In this document: piece after piece, positions 32,567-42,165 of the stretch
Layout of the letters: every line of letters starts with the position of its first letter
Numbering within the stretch: position 1 is the first letter of the stretch
Assembly: GCF_014779765.1 (NCBI RefSeq)
Contig: NZ_JACXZA010000009.1
Location: forward strand, 1-64,000
DNA: 64,000 nt
Direction: 5' to 3'
Origin: Paenibacillus terricola
GTDB taxonomy: Bacteria; Bacillota; Bacilli; Paenibacillales; Paenibacillaceae
Notes under the pieces: model-generated
Told to the model about the DNA's origin: nothing
The model's database searches: none
Seen by the model: only the letters and a program-made list of their open reading frames with translations
Made by a program: the position numbers and the translations under genes

Positions 32567-35047
32567 TTACTTGCCGATATAGTAAAGCACGTCTACCAGC
32601 AGCGTAACAACTTCTGCACGGGTTGCCTTCGCATTCGGATCAAGCTTGTCACCAAGCCCCTGGATCAATCCCGCTTCATTCGCTGCAGCGAAGTACGGTA
32701 CAGCCCATGCCGGTATCGAAGCCGCATCGGTGAATGGCAGGCTTGCAGCGTTCGCTGCACCTTGCTTGCTTGGCTCCAGCCCAAGCGCGCGAACGATCAT
32801 GACGACCATTTCAGCTCGCGTTATTTTCTCCGATGGACGGAACGTACCGTCCGCGTAGCCGCCGATGATGCCAGCCGCTGCTTCTTGCGCTACGAACGCA
32901 CGCGCCCACTCCGGAACGCGGCTCCAATCGGTAAATTTGGCCGATGCGTTAGCTGCATCGCCTTTCAACCCGAATGCGCGTCCCAGCATAGCTGCGAACT
33001 CCGCGCGCGTCGTCGCTCCGTCCGGACGGAACGTACCGTCAGGGTAACCGGAAGCAATGCCGCGTTCCACTGCATTCTGGATCCCTGCAGCCGCCCAGTA
33101 GTCAACCGCTACGTCTTCGAAAGACACCGCAGTGCTTGTTCCACCTGTGCTGCCAGTGCCCGTTCCGTTAGTTTCCGTGCTGCTGCCAGTATCACCACTG
33201 CCTGCTTCATTGTCCGTGCCTGTCGATCCTGTATCGGAGTTGCCATTATTGGTATTTGGCGTAGTTGTATTCGGGTTCGTATTCCCCGTGCTGCCGCCGG
33301 TAGACGGGAGCGGTTCGCCGAGCAGATCGGTAATGCGTCCCTCTACCGAACGATTAACCTCGCCGATCGTATCGAGGTAGCTGCGGAACACCTCGTAGTC
33401 AACAAGATTCAGCTCGTAGTGTCTTCCAGCGTTTTTGGCCTGCTTCATCGAAGCATAGAAGTCGCCGCCGTCAGCCATGAACGAGTTCGTCGCAACAATG
33501 TAATAAGCGTCAGGCTTCATATCCGAGTACGTGCCGTCCGCGTTCTTGATCTGCACCTTCGCAATCCGTTGGCCAGCCGTCACAATCTTGTTCGAGACGG
33601 AATCAACGACATCTCCCTGCTTCGTGGAGTCATAATAGAAGCGCATGCCTGCCACTTGCGGGAACCGTCCCTCGCCTGTTTGAACGCCGCTTACGCCGTT
33701 CTCCAGCGCAGCAACAATCTCTTTCCCCGTCATTTTGAGCGCGGTCAAATTGTTGCCGAAAGGCATAACCGTCAGAAGCTCGCCAAGCGTAATGTCGCCT
33801 TCATCGATCGAGGCACGGATGCCGCCGCCGTTCTGGATCGTAACATAACCTTCTACATCCGTCGTCGCTGGAACGAGGCTTTTCACTTTCGCCAGCATGC
33901 CGTCAGCGACCAGGTCGCCAAGGTTCGTTTCCTTCTTGCGCACATTGCCGCGTTCGCCGTCAAGAACGGTTTTCGTAGAGCCGATTACCGTCTTCTTAAG
34001 CTCTTCAAGCGGTGCCGTGTATTCTGCAAGCTTGGTCTGTGCAGCAGCATCCGAAGCAATGACGTATTGACCTGCCGTATCTTTGGCATCGATCTCGATC
34101 AGCTTGCCGTTCCAAGCCGTCAGCACGCCATCCGCATCGAATGTCGCGTCCAACTGGCCAAGGAAAGCACCGTATTCACCTGTCTGAACGACAATTGTTG
34201 GTTCATGATCCGCATCCGCATGATGAACGACTGGCGCGGTCAGCTTCGTATGCGAATGGCCGCCCACGATAATATCGATGCCCTCTACCTCATCTGCCAA
34301 CTGCTCGTCCAGGTTGAAGCCGATGTGCGACAATGCAATGATTTTGTTAACACCTTGATCCTGGAGCGCTTTGACAGCAAGCTCTGCACTTTCCTTAATA
34401 TCTTTGAAGTGGATCGCTTCACCCGGCGATGACAAGGCTGCCGTATCCGGTGTCGTCAAGCCGAAAATCCCGATTTTCTCACCATTCACGATGCGGATGA
34501 TCGCCGGATAGATATGACCGTTCTCTGCTGGCTCGCCAACTTTTGAATCGAATAGCGGGCTCAGGTCCTTGTCCGTACCGTAATCAATATTGCTGCTTAC
34601 GAACGGGAATGATGCGTTATTAATGAATGTTTTTAAAACAGCGGGTCCTTTATCGAATTCATGATTGCCGAATGTCATTGCATCGTAACCAAGCTCATTC
34701 ATAAACCACAGGTCAGCCAGACCATCATACTTGTTAAAATACAGCGTGCCCGAGAACACGTCTCCCGCGTCGAGCAGCAGCGTATTATCGTTGCGCGCTT
34801 GCTTAATAGCCGTCACACGACGAGCGATGTTATCCAGATGCGCATGCGTATCGTTCGTGTGCAGCACACGAAGCTCGAATGCGTTCGTGGTCGTATTTGC
34901 GGCGCCGGTCTGCGCTTCCTCTGCATGAGCACGTCCGCTTTCTCCCGGCAGACCAGCGAGCGTACCGCCCCATACCAGTGCCGCGGCAAGCGACAACGTT
35001 GAGATGCTCTGCACACGCGAGCGGACAAACCATTTTTCGAATTTCAT
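32567..35047 (-). CDS. Surface-anchored 5'-nucleotidase/metallophosphatase with SLH domains
   Basis: 826 residues. Signal peptide to about AHAEE (residue 43); metallophosphatase domain with LHTNDTHAHLDN, DAGDVFSG, TFGNHEFDKG and IIVGGHSHT; a 5'-nucleotidase C-terminal domain (NLGDLVADGML, ADGGDFYASMKQAKN); a ~60-residue Gly/Ser/Thr/Asn linker near 580-640; and three SLH domains (AVDYWAAAGIQNAVERGIASGYPDGTF type, from ~645 to the end) that bind secondary cell-wall polymer. It should release nucleosides and phosphate from nucleotides at the cell surface. Monocistronic. Confidence 0.93.
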   Translation of the reverse strand: MKFEKWFVRSRVQSISTLSLAAALVWGGTLAGLPGESGRAHAEEAQTGAANTTTNAFELRVLHTNDTHAHLDNIARRVTAIKQARNDNTLLLDAGDVFSGTLYFNKYDGLADLWFMNELGYDAMTFGNHEFDKGPAVLKTFINNASFPFVSSNIDYGTDKDLSPLFDSKVGEPAENGHIYPAIIRIVNGEKIGIFGLTTPDTAALSSPGEAIHFKDIKESAELAVKALQDQGVNKIIALSHIGFNLDEQLADEVEGIDIIVGGHSHTKLTAPVVHHADADHEPTIVVQTGEYGAFLGQLDATFDADGVLTAWNGKLIEIDAKDTAGQYVIASDAAAQTKLAEYTAPLEELKKTVIGSTKTVLDGERGNVRKKETNLGDLVADGMLAKVKSLVPATTDVEGYVTIQNGGGIRASIDEGDITLGELLTVMPFGNNLTALKMTGKEIVAALENGVSGVQTGEGRFPQVAGMRFYYDSTKQGDVVDSVSNKIVTAGQRIAKVQIKNADGTYSDMKPDAYYIVATNSFMADGGDFYASMKQAKNAGRHYELNLVDYEVFRSYLDTIGEVNRSVEGRITDLLGEPLPSTGGSTGNTNPNTTTPNTNNGNSDTGSTGTDNEAGSGDTGSSTETNGTGTGSTGGTSTAVSFEDVAVDYWAAAGIQNAVERGIASGYPDGTFRPDGATTRAEFAAMLGRAFGLKGDAANASAKFTDWSRVPEWARAFVAQEAAAGIIGGYADGTFRPSEKITRAEMVVMIVRALGLEPSKQGAANAASLPFTDAASIPAWAVPYFAAANEAGLIQGLGDKLDPNAKATRAEVVTLLVDVLYYIGK

Positions 35048-35231
35048 TGTAAGCCTTCCTCCATCTCATGAATTGGTAGTAATTCGCTTCTGCAATAACG
35101 TGATGCTGTAATCAACTTCCAGATAACTGTAAGCAACTCTACGTCTGCATCGTATCGGACAAACGTTCGACGGTCGTTAAATAGATATGTTGTTATTGTA
35201 AAAAGCCTGTTGTACCAAGCAATGAGCGCAT

Positions 35232-35270
35232 AAAAAAAGCAAACCCGTCAATTATGATGGGCTTGCTTTA
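35232..35270 (-). terminator. Terminator after clpP
   Basis: Minus strand: AAAGCAAGCCCATCA / TGACGGGTTTGCTTT followed by seven T. Confidence 0.88.
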
Positions 35271-35303
35271 ACGATACTGCCTATTACGATCCGTTCATTA
35301 CTC

Positions 35304-35888
35304 CTATGCCTTCGTAATGATCTGGTCGATGATGCCGTAGTCGCGCGCTTCCTCGGCAGTCATGAAATAGTCTCGATCCATATCCTTCTCCACCCGATCA
35401 AGCGGCTGGCCGGTACGATCGGCAGTAATTTGGTTCAATCGCTCGCGAGTAGATAGAATGCGCTTGGCGGAAATCGCGATATCGCTTGCTTGACCTTGCG
35501 CTCCGCCATGCGGCTGATGGATCATCACTTCGCTATTCGGGAGCGCGAAACGTTTGCCTTTGGTCCCCGACAGCAGCAAGATGGCTGCGAACGAAGCCGC
35601 CATCCCTGCGCAGATCGTCTGCACATCCGGCTTCACGTACTGCATCGTATCGTAGATCGCGAAGCCAGCCGTCGTCGATCCGCCTGGACTATTAATATAG
35701 AAGTGAATATCTTTCTCCGGATCCTCCGCCGCCAGAAACAACATCTGAGCGGTAATGCTGTTCGCCACCTGATCATCGATGGCCGAACCAAGGAAAATAA
35801 TCCGATCCTTCAACAAACGCGAATATATATCGTAAGACCGCTCGCCGCGGCTGCTTTGCTCCACTACATAAGGTACATAGTTGGACAT
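35304..35888 (-). CDS. clpP: ATP-dependent Clp protease proteolytic subunit
   Basis: 194 residues, a serine protease that forms the 14-mer barrel of ClpXP/ClpCP. Catalytic Ser99 in GMAASFA, His124 in MIHQPHGG, and Asp near 173 in MDRDYFMTA. The ATG at 35888 follows GAGGTGATTCCC; codons upstream do not resemble ClpP. The nucleophile region reads [11 protein letters not shown] rather than the common GMAASMGAFLL, so this may be a second clpP paralogue, as spore formers of this group often have more than one. Confidence 0.93.
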   Translation of the reverse strand: MSNYVPYVVEQSSRGERSYDIYSRLLKDRIIFLGSAIDDQVANSITAQMLFLAAEDPEKDIHFYINSPGGSTTAGFAIYDTMQYVKPDVQTICAGMAASFAAILLLSGTKGKRFALPNSEVMIHQPHGGAQGQASDIAISAKRILSTRERLNQITADRTGQPLDRVEKDMDRDYFMTAEEARDYGIIDQIITKA

Positions 35889-35902
35889 GGGAATCACCTC
35901 AA

Positions 35903-36101
35903 ATGTTTTGTAGTTGGGAGAGATCGTCAAGCAAAGCTTGAGATCGAGCTGCAAAACATTACATCGGAAGCATAAGCCTCGATTTATTTTGGGAGAGACC
36001 GACTGAACAAGGCTCGGAGGTCTGGAATAAATCGTCGCATCGGAAGCGTAAGCTTTGTTTTGTAGTTGGGAGAGACCGATCGAGCAAGGCTCGAAGGTCT
36101 G
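35903..36101. repeat. Three degenerate ~75-bp tandem repeats before clpP
   Basis: The segment GTTGGGAGAGACCGA...GGTCT recurs at about 35912-35945, 35989-36023 and 36064-36101. The units are separated by CATCGGAAGCRTAAGC at 35962 and 36039. Each copy can fold into an AGACC/GGTCT hairpin. They lie in the gap between the sigma-factor gene and clpP on the minus strand, so they would be in the clpP leader. No protein repressor site (CtsR) was recognised. Confidence 0.7.
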
Positions 36102-36110
36102 GCTGCTAAT

Positions 36111-36869
36111 CTAAGCCGCGTACATCATCGAATCATAGCCGCCCATGCGGCTGCTCACTACATCAACGCCTGCCTTGGCTTGCGTCGACGCTGCATGCAC
36201 GCCTTGCACAGCCGGCAGAACATCCTGCGACTCATCAGCGTTCAACAGCAGGAGCAATCCCGTCACGTTCCGTGTGCGGAACGCCTCTAGGTAAGCATAG
36301 ACAACCGCCTCATCAGCATGGTTGCTGCGAACTACAGACAATCTTGCACCCCGTGGTGCCCGACGACCTGTGCCAACCTGCTCCTGCCTCCACCTATCCA
36401 GCTTCGTTCTCGCCCGATGCAACGCAGCTTTCACTGCGCCTTCCGACATCTCCAGCAGGACAGCCGTCTCAGCCGCCGTAAACTGCAGCCCTTCTATAAG
36501 GAGCATCACCATCCGCTGACGCGGTGGAAGCAGCGACACCACAGCCGACATCGCTTCGGTCAACTCTGGCGACACTTCTGCCCTATCCGCCGACGACAGT
36601 CGTTCCGCGATCTGCTCTGTCAGCTCCTCACATGCAATGCGGCGCTTACGGCATATATCGATCCATGCATTCGCCGCTACGCGGTACAGATAAGAGCTGC
36701 TAACGAGCTTATTGCCCGCGCCCTGCTGCCATACTTTCATCCAAGTGACCTGCGCCAAATCATCCGCATCCCACACCGAACCCGCAAGCTTGCGGCAAAA
36801 TCGCTTCAGCCGATGGTGCTGCTCCTCGACGAGCACATGCATGCGCTCCCGATCCTCTACTCGTTTCAT
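36111..36869 (-). CDS. ECF-type sigma-70 family factor with C-terminal extension
   Basis: About 252 residues. Region 2 (HHRLKRFCRKLAGSVWDADDLAQVTWMKVWQQ) and region 4 (LPPRQRMVMLLIEGLQFTAAETAVLLEMSEGAVKAALHRAR) are clear. The last ~90 residues are an extension (AVVYAYLEAFRTRNVTGLLLLLNA), which looks like the start of a SnoaL/NTF2-like domain seen in some ECF subfamilies, where it controls the sigma factor instead of a separate anti-sigma protein. No anti-sigma gene is adjacent. The ATG at 36869 follows AGGGA; the frame extends 12 codons upstream. Confidence 0.85.
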   Translation of the reverse strand: MKRVEDRERMHVLVEEQHHRLKRFCRKLAGSVWDADDLAQVTWMKVWQQGAGNKLVSSSYLYRVAANAWIDICRKRRIACEELTEQIAERLSSADRAEVSPELTEAMSAVVSLLPPRQRMVMLLIEGLQFTAAETAVLLEMSEGAVKAALHRARTKLDRWRQEQVGTGRRAPRGARLSVVRSNHADEAVVYAYLEAFRTRNVTGLLLLLNADESQDVLPAVQGVHAASTQAKAGVDVVSSRMGGYDSMMYAA

Positions 36870-37104
36870 GCCGAATCCCTGCCTTCCTTGATCGATCTCT
36901 CCCACTGTATAACGATAATCGGCGCGCCAAACGATACGGTCTTGCTCAAAAAATTTTCCGTCGCTTAAATCCCTCTTTACATTTAATATAGCGCGATTCC
37001 CAATACTTGTTGAATCTCACTATCGATGATAGGATAGTCCTAATCTCTAGAATATTTGCCATACAAGTGAATACTACCACATCATCCACTGGAGGCATTG
37101 GCCA

Positions 37105-38901
37105 ATGCTGCAGCATCGACCGCACACCGGACACGCTCCAACCGCAAGCAAATCCGTCTGGTCCTTGTTCCAAGATCGAACCTTCCGGCAATTTCTATCC
37201 ATTATACGCAAATTCAAATGGTACTACGTTGGCGCGATCAGCGCGCAGCTCGCTTTAACCGCCACAGCGCTTCTATTCACAGAGGCCAGCAGGCGGCTGT
37301 TCGACCAGGCTCCCGATATTCCCGGCCGTACGATCACATGGCTGCTTGTCGTATTCATGATCGTCTTTGCTCTACAGCTATCCCTCACCTTCGTGAACAA
37401 TTGGCTGCGCTCCGCTCTGAACGAGTCAGTCGTCTACGATATGCGCCGCCAAGTGCTGAACCATGTGCAGCGGTTGCCGCTCGCCTTCCATGAGAATAAC
37501 CATAGTTCCACGTCAATCAATATTATGAACAACGAGCTGGAGATTGCCAAAGACTTCGTCGTCTTCGACGTCCAGAAGCTCATCACGCTTCCGATCTCCT
37601 TCATCATCGTCGGGCTCTACCTGCTGACCGTTCACCCGTTGCTCGGCGTTATCGCGATTATCATTGGTCCAATCCAACTGCTCAGCACGCTCGTTTATCG
37701 GAATAAGTTCAAGCATGCGCTGCAGCTGCAGAATGCCGTCTCCCGCGAAGTATTCTTCACTATGGGCGAGATGCTTCAAGGCGTCCGCGAGGTCAAAGCG
37801 AACCAGATGGAAGATATGATTCACGACCGAATGGCTGATATTCAGCGCCGAGGTGTTGCTTACAACGTGCTGCTGACGAACGTTAGCACCATTCGCGGCA
37901 TCGTGAAGGATCTCCCATCCAAGCTCGGTTATGTCGCAGGCGTTGGCGTCGGCATGACGATGATGGCATCCGGACAGATCGGCGCGGGCGGCCTCGTCGC
38001 ATTCATCACGCTGCTTGATAAGGTGTCGGAACCGTTCACCGTGCTTGTCGATACGATTAACAACCTGCAGCGGTCCATCTCGGGCGCGCGTCGGCTCTAT
38101 GAGGTCATGGATATGGTTGAGGAAAATATAACGGATGGCACCTCGCTGCCCGAGGCCGCTCCTTCCATCCGATACGACAACGTATCCTTCGACTACGGCG
38201 AGAAAGCAAACACCCTGCGCAATATTAGTTTCGAAGTGCCAGCCGGCCGGTCCATCGCGTTCGTCGGACCAAGCGGTGCGGGCAAGAGCACGATCGTGAA
38301 GCTGCTTTACCGCTTCTACGATCCGGCAAGCGGTCAAATCTCGCTAAACGGCTTGCCGCTTCCTTCCTATCAGCTTCACTCGCTGCGCCAACATATGGCG
38401 CTTGTATCGCAAGATATTTTCTTATTCGATGGCAACATATTCGATAACATCGCAATCGGCAGACCTGGCGCTTCGCGGGAAGAAGTCGAACGCGCGGCGC
38501 AGCTTGCACAGGCACATGATTTCATCACGGCGCTGCCTCAAGGTTACGACAGCGAGATTGGCGAGCGTGGCATTAAGCTGTCGCATGGACAGAAGCAGCG
38601 GCTCTCGATCGCCCGCGCGATCCTGCGGGGCGCCTCTATTCTCGTCCTGGACGAGCCAACATCGGCCCTCGACGTGGAGACGGAATCATCCTTCCAGTCG
38701 GACCTTGGCCAATGGGCCGCCAACTGTACGAAGATCATTATCGCGCACCGACTGTCCACCATCCGCGAAGCTGACTACATCCTATTCATCGATGACGGCG
38801 AAGTCGTCGAGCATGGCACGATGGAGCAGCTGATCGCAATCGACGGTCGATTCCGACGTTACTGGGACCGCCAGAACGTATCGGTTGCCGCTAGCGCATA
38901 G
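37105..38901 (+). CDS. ABC transporter, fused permease and ATPase (exporter type)
   Basis: 598 residues: six transmembrane helices over ~45-330, then an ATPase with Walker A FVGPSGAGKST, Q-loop VSQDIFLF, signature KLSHGQKQRLSIARA, Walker B ILVLDEPTSALD and switch His in IIAHRLSTI. A half-transporter of the MsbA/LmrA/BmrA type that works as a dimer, exporting lipids, peptides or drugs. The ATG is 10 nt after TGGAGG. Transcribed away from the sigma-factor gene; substrate not evident. Confidence 0.9.
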   Translation: MLQHRPHTGHAPTASKSVWSLFQDRTFRQFLSIIRKFKWYYVGAISAQLALTATALLFTEASRRLFDQAPDIPGRTITWLLVVFMIVFALQLSLTFVNNWLRSALNESVVYDMRRQVLNHVQRLPLAFHENNHSSTSINIMNNELEIAKDFVVFDVQKLITLPISFIIVGLYLLTVHPLLGVIAIIIGPIQLLSTLVYRNKFKHALQLQNAVSREVFFTMGEMLQGVREVKANQMEDMIHDRMADIQRRGVAYNVLLTNVSTIRGIVKDLPSKLGYVAGVGVGMTMMASGQIGAGGLVAFITLLDKVSEPFTVLVDTINNLQRSISGARRLYEVMDMVEENITDGTSLPEAAPSIRYDNVSFDYGEKANTLRNISFEVPAGRSIAFVGPSGAGKSTIVKLLYRFYDPASGQISLNGLPLPSYQLHSLRQHMALVSQDIFLFDGNIFDNIAIGRPGASREEVERAAQLAQAHDFITALPQGYDSEIGERGIKLSHGQKQRLSIARAILRGASILVLDEPTSALDVETESSFQSDLGQWAANCTKIIIAHRLSTIREADYILFIDDGEVVEHGTMEQLIAIDGRFRRYWDRQNVSVAASA

Positions 38902-38935
38902 CTATTCATTAGGAGAAAACTGGGAGGTTGTTCGG

Positions 38936-39394
38936 ATGTCAGAACTTACGATTGCTAAACGACTTGAAGAGTTAGGTATTGTCCTTCCCCGAGCCAGTGA
39001 GCCTGCAGCGAGATATGCAAACTTCGTACAGGCGGGCAGCCTGCTGTTCATATCAGGCAAAGGACCCGCGGGAAATCCGAAAGGCAAGCTGGGATTGCAG
39101 TTTACGACAGAGGAAGGCTACTATTTCGCGAGACAGGCTGGCATCGAGATTCTTGCGGTTGTTCGATCGGCGCTCGGCTCCCTCGATCGTGTGAAACGAG
39201 TCGTGAAGCTGCAAGGTTTCGTGAATGCGGTTCCGCATTTCGAAGAGCATCACTTGGTGCTCAATGGCTGCTCCGACCTGATGCTGGACGTATTCTTAGA
39301 GAAAGGCCTTCATGCTCGTTCCGTACTCGGGGCTGCGTCGGTCCGAGCGAACCTGCCGATCGTTATTGATTCCATTTTCGAGGTCGAGGAGTAA
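38936..39394 (+). CDS. RidA/YjgF-family protein
   Basis: 152 residues of the RidA fold; these trimeric enzymes deaminate reactive enamine/imine intermediates released by PLP enzymes. Seen: NFVQAGSLLFISGKGPAGNPKGKLG and RSVLGAASVRANLPIVIDSIFEVEE, a pattern of the YjgF subgroup in which the end-loop Arg lies in RANLPI. Start at 38936 after GGGAGG; 34 nt behind the ABC exporter gene, perhaps on the same transcript. Confidence 0.88.
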   Translation: MSELTIAKRLEELGIVLPRASEPAARYANFVQAGSLLFISGKGPAGNPKGKLGLQFTTEEGYYFARQAGIEILAVVRSALGSLDRVKRVVKLQGFVNAVPHFEEHHLVLNGCSDLMLDVFLEKGLHARSVLGAASVRANLPIVIDSIFEVEE

Positions 39395-39478
39395 CTCCTC
39401 TGGCCTTTATTTTTGAATTCATTGCTTTAGCACTTCAACATCCGTTGTCCTAATAAAGGAGGGTAATATTAATAATAT

Positions 39479-40084
39479 ATGACTGCTAAAGAAATGGAGA
39501 GCTTCCCTTTACTATCTGCAAATGAAGTTATATTGCACACCCTCACTCTCCCACCAGGTTCGACTCAAGCTGACATCAATTTTTGGAAAGAAGACCATGA
39601 TAACAGAGATCCATTTTACGAAAATACGATTCTACTTCACTACCCTACAATTCGTAATCGCATAGGATACGATCTGTCTAATCGGCCAGGAAATGCTTTC
39701 GTGGCCGATGATGTTGTGGCCGCTTTACAGCAAGAAGAGCTTTTTCACTATAATGCAGCATTTTATCATGAGTATCATGATCATTATTTCCATGCAATTT
39801 CAGTATTGTGGGCTTGGCGCCTTTCTAGCGAGAAGCCAAACAAGATCAAACTAAACAAATGTCATGCGTTTGCTTATGCGTTATATGAGAGCAGCTCGGT
39901 TGGCTTAATCGACGGGGAGTACCCCGATTTCATAAGTAAAACCCATAAGGATGCTTGGACTGCATTACTTAAACTACTTGATAAAGAAGGACCAGCCTCA
40001 CCTTATCGAAGTTTGCAAATCATGTATGCCCTGCTGAAGTTCTGCAACCTCACAAGGAAAAGCAAGGACCTATCATTGAACTAA
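39479..40084 (+). CDS. Hypothetical protein, 201 residues
   Basis: Not recognised. A soluble protein, AT-richer than its neighbours, with a His/Tyr-rich stretch (HYNAAFYHEYHDHYFHAISV) near residues 90-110 that could bind metal or be part of a helical bundle, and a Lys-rich C-terminus. AGGAGGG lies 13-17 nt before the ATG, a longer spacing than usual. The different base composition suggests recent acquisition. Nothing nearby indicates its role. Confidence 0.6.
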   Translation: MTAKEMESFPLLSANEVILHTLTLPPGSTQADINFWKEDHDNRDPFYENTILLHYPTIRNRIGYDLSNRPGNAFVADDVVAALQQEELFHYNAAFYHEYHDHYFHAISVLWAWRLSSEKPNKIKLNKCHAFAYALYESSSVGLIDGEYPDFISKTHKDAWTALLKLLDKEGPASPYRSLQIMYALLKFCNLTRKSKDLSLN

Positions 40085-40137
40085 CAGAGATAATTCAACG
40101 GCCAGTAAAGACTGAACGAGATGTCCTGTAACATACC

Positions 40138-40177
40138 AAAGCCCCTCAACCATTCGCGGTTGAGGGGCTTATTTTAT
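40138..40177. terminator. Bidirectional terminator
   Basis: Perfect 13-bp stem AAGCCCCTCAACC / GGTTGAGGGGCTT with tail ATTTTAT on the plus strand. It lies between convergent genes and overlaps the last codon of the NUDIX gene. Confidence 0.85.
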
Positions 40178-40659
40178 CCAAGCTGCCGTACTTTATCTTC
40201 GATCGAGCTGTCATTGTCCTCGTCCCACACGACCGATATTTCGAAGGTGCCGGGTGCGAAGAACAGCGGCAGTCTTCGTCTGAACCATGGCTGCATCGGT
40301 AGATCGAGCGCTTCATCTACTGTAACCCAACTTAGCTCTCCTTCGGGCGGATTCGATAACAGCTCCCCAGTATACTTGGTGGCCAAGTAATTAAAAACCA
40401 AATATCGATAATTCGTCTGCGGCACGACATACTCATCAATGCCTTTGAAGACCAGATCCTCCGGCTGCACGGACAGTCCCGTCTCTTCCCGCAGCTCGCG
40501 CACCGCCCCTTCGGTGAAGCTCTCGGGGAAATCCACTTTGCCCCCAGGACCAATATAGCCCGGAAACCCAAGCTTGTCCGGTCGGTTCATGAGCAAGATC
40601 TTGTCCTCGTCCTTCACGATGCACATCGTATATAATCCGCACACATTATTAGCTGACAT
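40174..40659 (-). CDS. NUDIX hydrolase (8-oxo-dGTP diphosphatase-like)
   Basis: 161 residues with a complete NUDIX box, GGKVDFPESFTEGAVRELRE followed by ETGL, near residues 38-60. It hydrolyses a nucleoside diphosphate linked to another group; the closest type appears to be MutT/YtkD-like 8-oxo-dGTP diphosphatases. The start follows GGGAGGAACGT. Single gene. Confidence 0.87.
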   Translation of the reverse strand: MSANNVCGLYTMCIVKDEDKILLMNRPDKLGFPGYIGPGGKVDFPESFTEGAVRELREETGLSVQPEDLVFKGIDEYVVPQTNYRYLVFNYLATKYTGELLSNPPEGELSWVTVDEALDLPMQPWFRRRLPLFFAPGTFEISVVWDEDNDSSIEDKVRQLG

Positions 40660-40821
40660 ACGTTCCTCCCGATGCTTACTTGTAGGTGTTAGTTGTAGTG
40701 AATGATTCTATAAAATAATCAAGCCTCCTGCATAAAAGGTGTTTGTATAAATAGTTTCTATTTAACTCAATTGTCATTTTTGGTAAAATACCAAGTATTA
40801 AAGTTGAGAGGATTGATAGCA

Positions 40822-41964
40822 ATGTCAAACAACGCGATTAAAGAAACAGTAGGTAAATCCATTAAGCAATAAGAACAAAGGAGAGATGATTTTATCCATA
40901 ACGAAGTTGTTGAAATCGGGAATGCATATTTGCTTCCATTGGTATCCGAGTTGTACGGACTGGAAGGTTATGAATTTCAGCTGATTCCGGCGCATGACGG
41001 AGGACGGAATGTCGTATATATCTTCGAGAAAGAGGGCGCCGACGCTCGTGTACTCCGAATCGCTTTCTTGCCTGACAGAAGTCGGGAAGATTTCCTGGGA
41101 GAAGTTGAGTATGTTCGATACTTATTCGAGCGTGGAGGCAGCGTCTCGAATGTCGTCAGCTCCAGGAAAGGAAATCTGCTGGAGGAGATCACCCACAATA
41201 ACCATACCTTTTATATCTGCCTGTTTGAGAAGGCCAAGGGCAAGAGGCTTGTGGACAATCATTATCAGTATCGGGAAGGCGTTCCGATTACCGAATATTA
41301 TTATAATTGCGGGAAAACGCTGGGGAAACTCCACAACCTATCCAAAGGGTATACGCCTGTCCATAGCCGGCATCATTTCTCCGACAAATACAATGCCGAA
41401 TATATCGATCAACTGATACCCGACTCGTTGTCACTCCTGAAGGAGAAGCTGTTCGAGCTCCTCACAACCATAGAAGGATTGGACAAGAACCGCGATTCAT
41501 ACGGTATGGTCCATTTTGATTATAACGACGGGAATTATTCGATCGATATGGATACCGGGCAAATCACTGTATATGATTTCGATAATTCATGTTACTGCTG
41601 GTATATGTTTGACCTCGCCGGTCTCTGGACATCAGGCGTGGGCTGGATCCAATTCGAACCGGACGCGGATAAACGCCGCAAGTTTATGGATGAATATTTC
41701 CAGACCGTCCTCGCGGGGTACCGATCCGAGACTGAGCTCGAGGATTCGATGTTGGATATGGTGCCTTTATTCATCAAGGTAAGCCTCCTGGAAAATATCG
41801 TTGATGCATTCGAGGTCATGCGGAACAACGGCGAGGAACCAACGTGCGACGAGGAGTTGTCGTATCTCATCAAATGTATGGAAGATGACATCCCGTATAA
41901 GGGATTCTTCCATGAAATTTACTCTTGTGAAGAACCTTTTGAGTATGAGGTACATGATATTTAG
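40822..41964 (+). pseudogene. APH-like phosphotransferase gene interrupted by an in-frame stop
   Basis: The main frame gives a kinase-like protein: HDGGRNVVYIFEK (nucleotide-binding strands), a catalytic SYGMVHFDYNDGNY (Brenner-type HxDxxxxN) and VYDFDNSCYCWYMFDLA (DFD metal site). It belongs to the aminoglycoside/homoserine-kinase-like phosphotransferases. Upstream the frame stays open to 40873 (DDFIHNEVVEIGNAYLLP looks like true protein) but has no ATG, GTG or TTG before 40930. An ATG at 40822 with an AGAGG site lies exactly in the same frame and codes 16 residues (MSNNAIKETVGKSIKQ) before a TAA at 40870-40872. So the natural start is cut off by one nonsense codon, unless an internal start near 40894 or the TTG at 40930 is used. 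Confidence 0.65.
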
Positions 41965-41981
41965 TCTTAATTATGGAGAGG

Positions 41982-42009
41982 AAACCGCCCAATGTGGCGG
42001 TTTTTTCTT
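41982..42009 (+). terminator. Terminator after the phosphotransferase gene
   Basis: AAACCGCC / GGCGGTTT with a CAATGT loop, followed by TTTTCTTTT. Confidence 0.88.
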
Positions 42010-42104
42010 TTGGAATAACAGAGCCTTGAACTAAGAAATACACCTCCTGCTCCCGTTAAAAATATTGCCATCTCCGCATCCCTTCTACACATTTCGCCCG
42101 AACC

Positions 42105-42113
42105 TGCTATAAT
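42105..42113 (+). promoter_or_regulatory. Extended -10 promoter of queF
   Basis: TGCTATAAT (42105-42113) is an extended -10 box; no good -35 is seen. The start point (~42120) lies 45 nt before the preQ1 aptamer. Confidence 0.65.
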
Positions 42114-42165
42114 GGATACGCGCTGCGCGATTGGCGGCGCTTCGAAATCCTTGCCGCTGGCGAGG

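Noticed and set aside
35047-35230. PhoP box upstream of the SLH nucleotidase
   Set aside because: TTACAG-like hexamers occur, but not with the 11-bp spacing expected of a Pho box.
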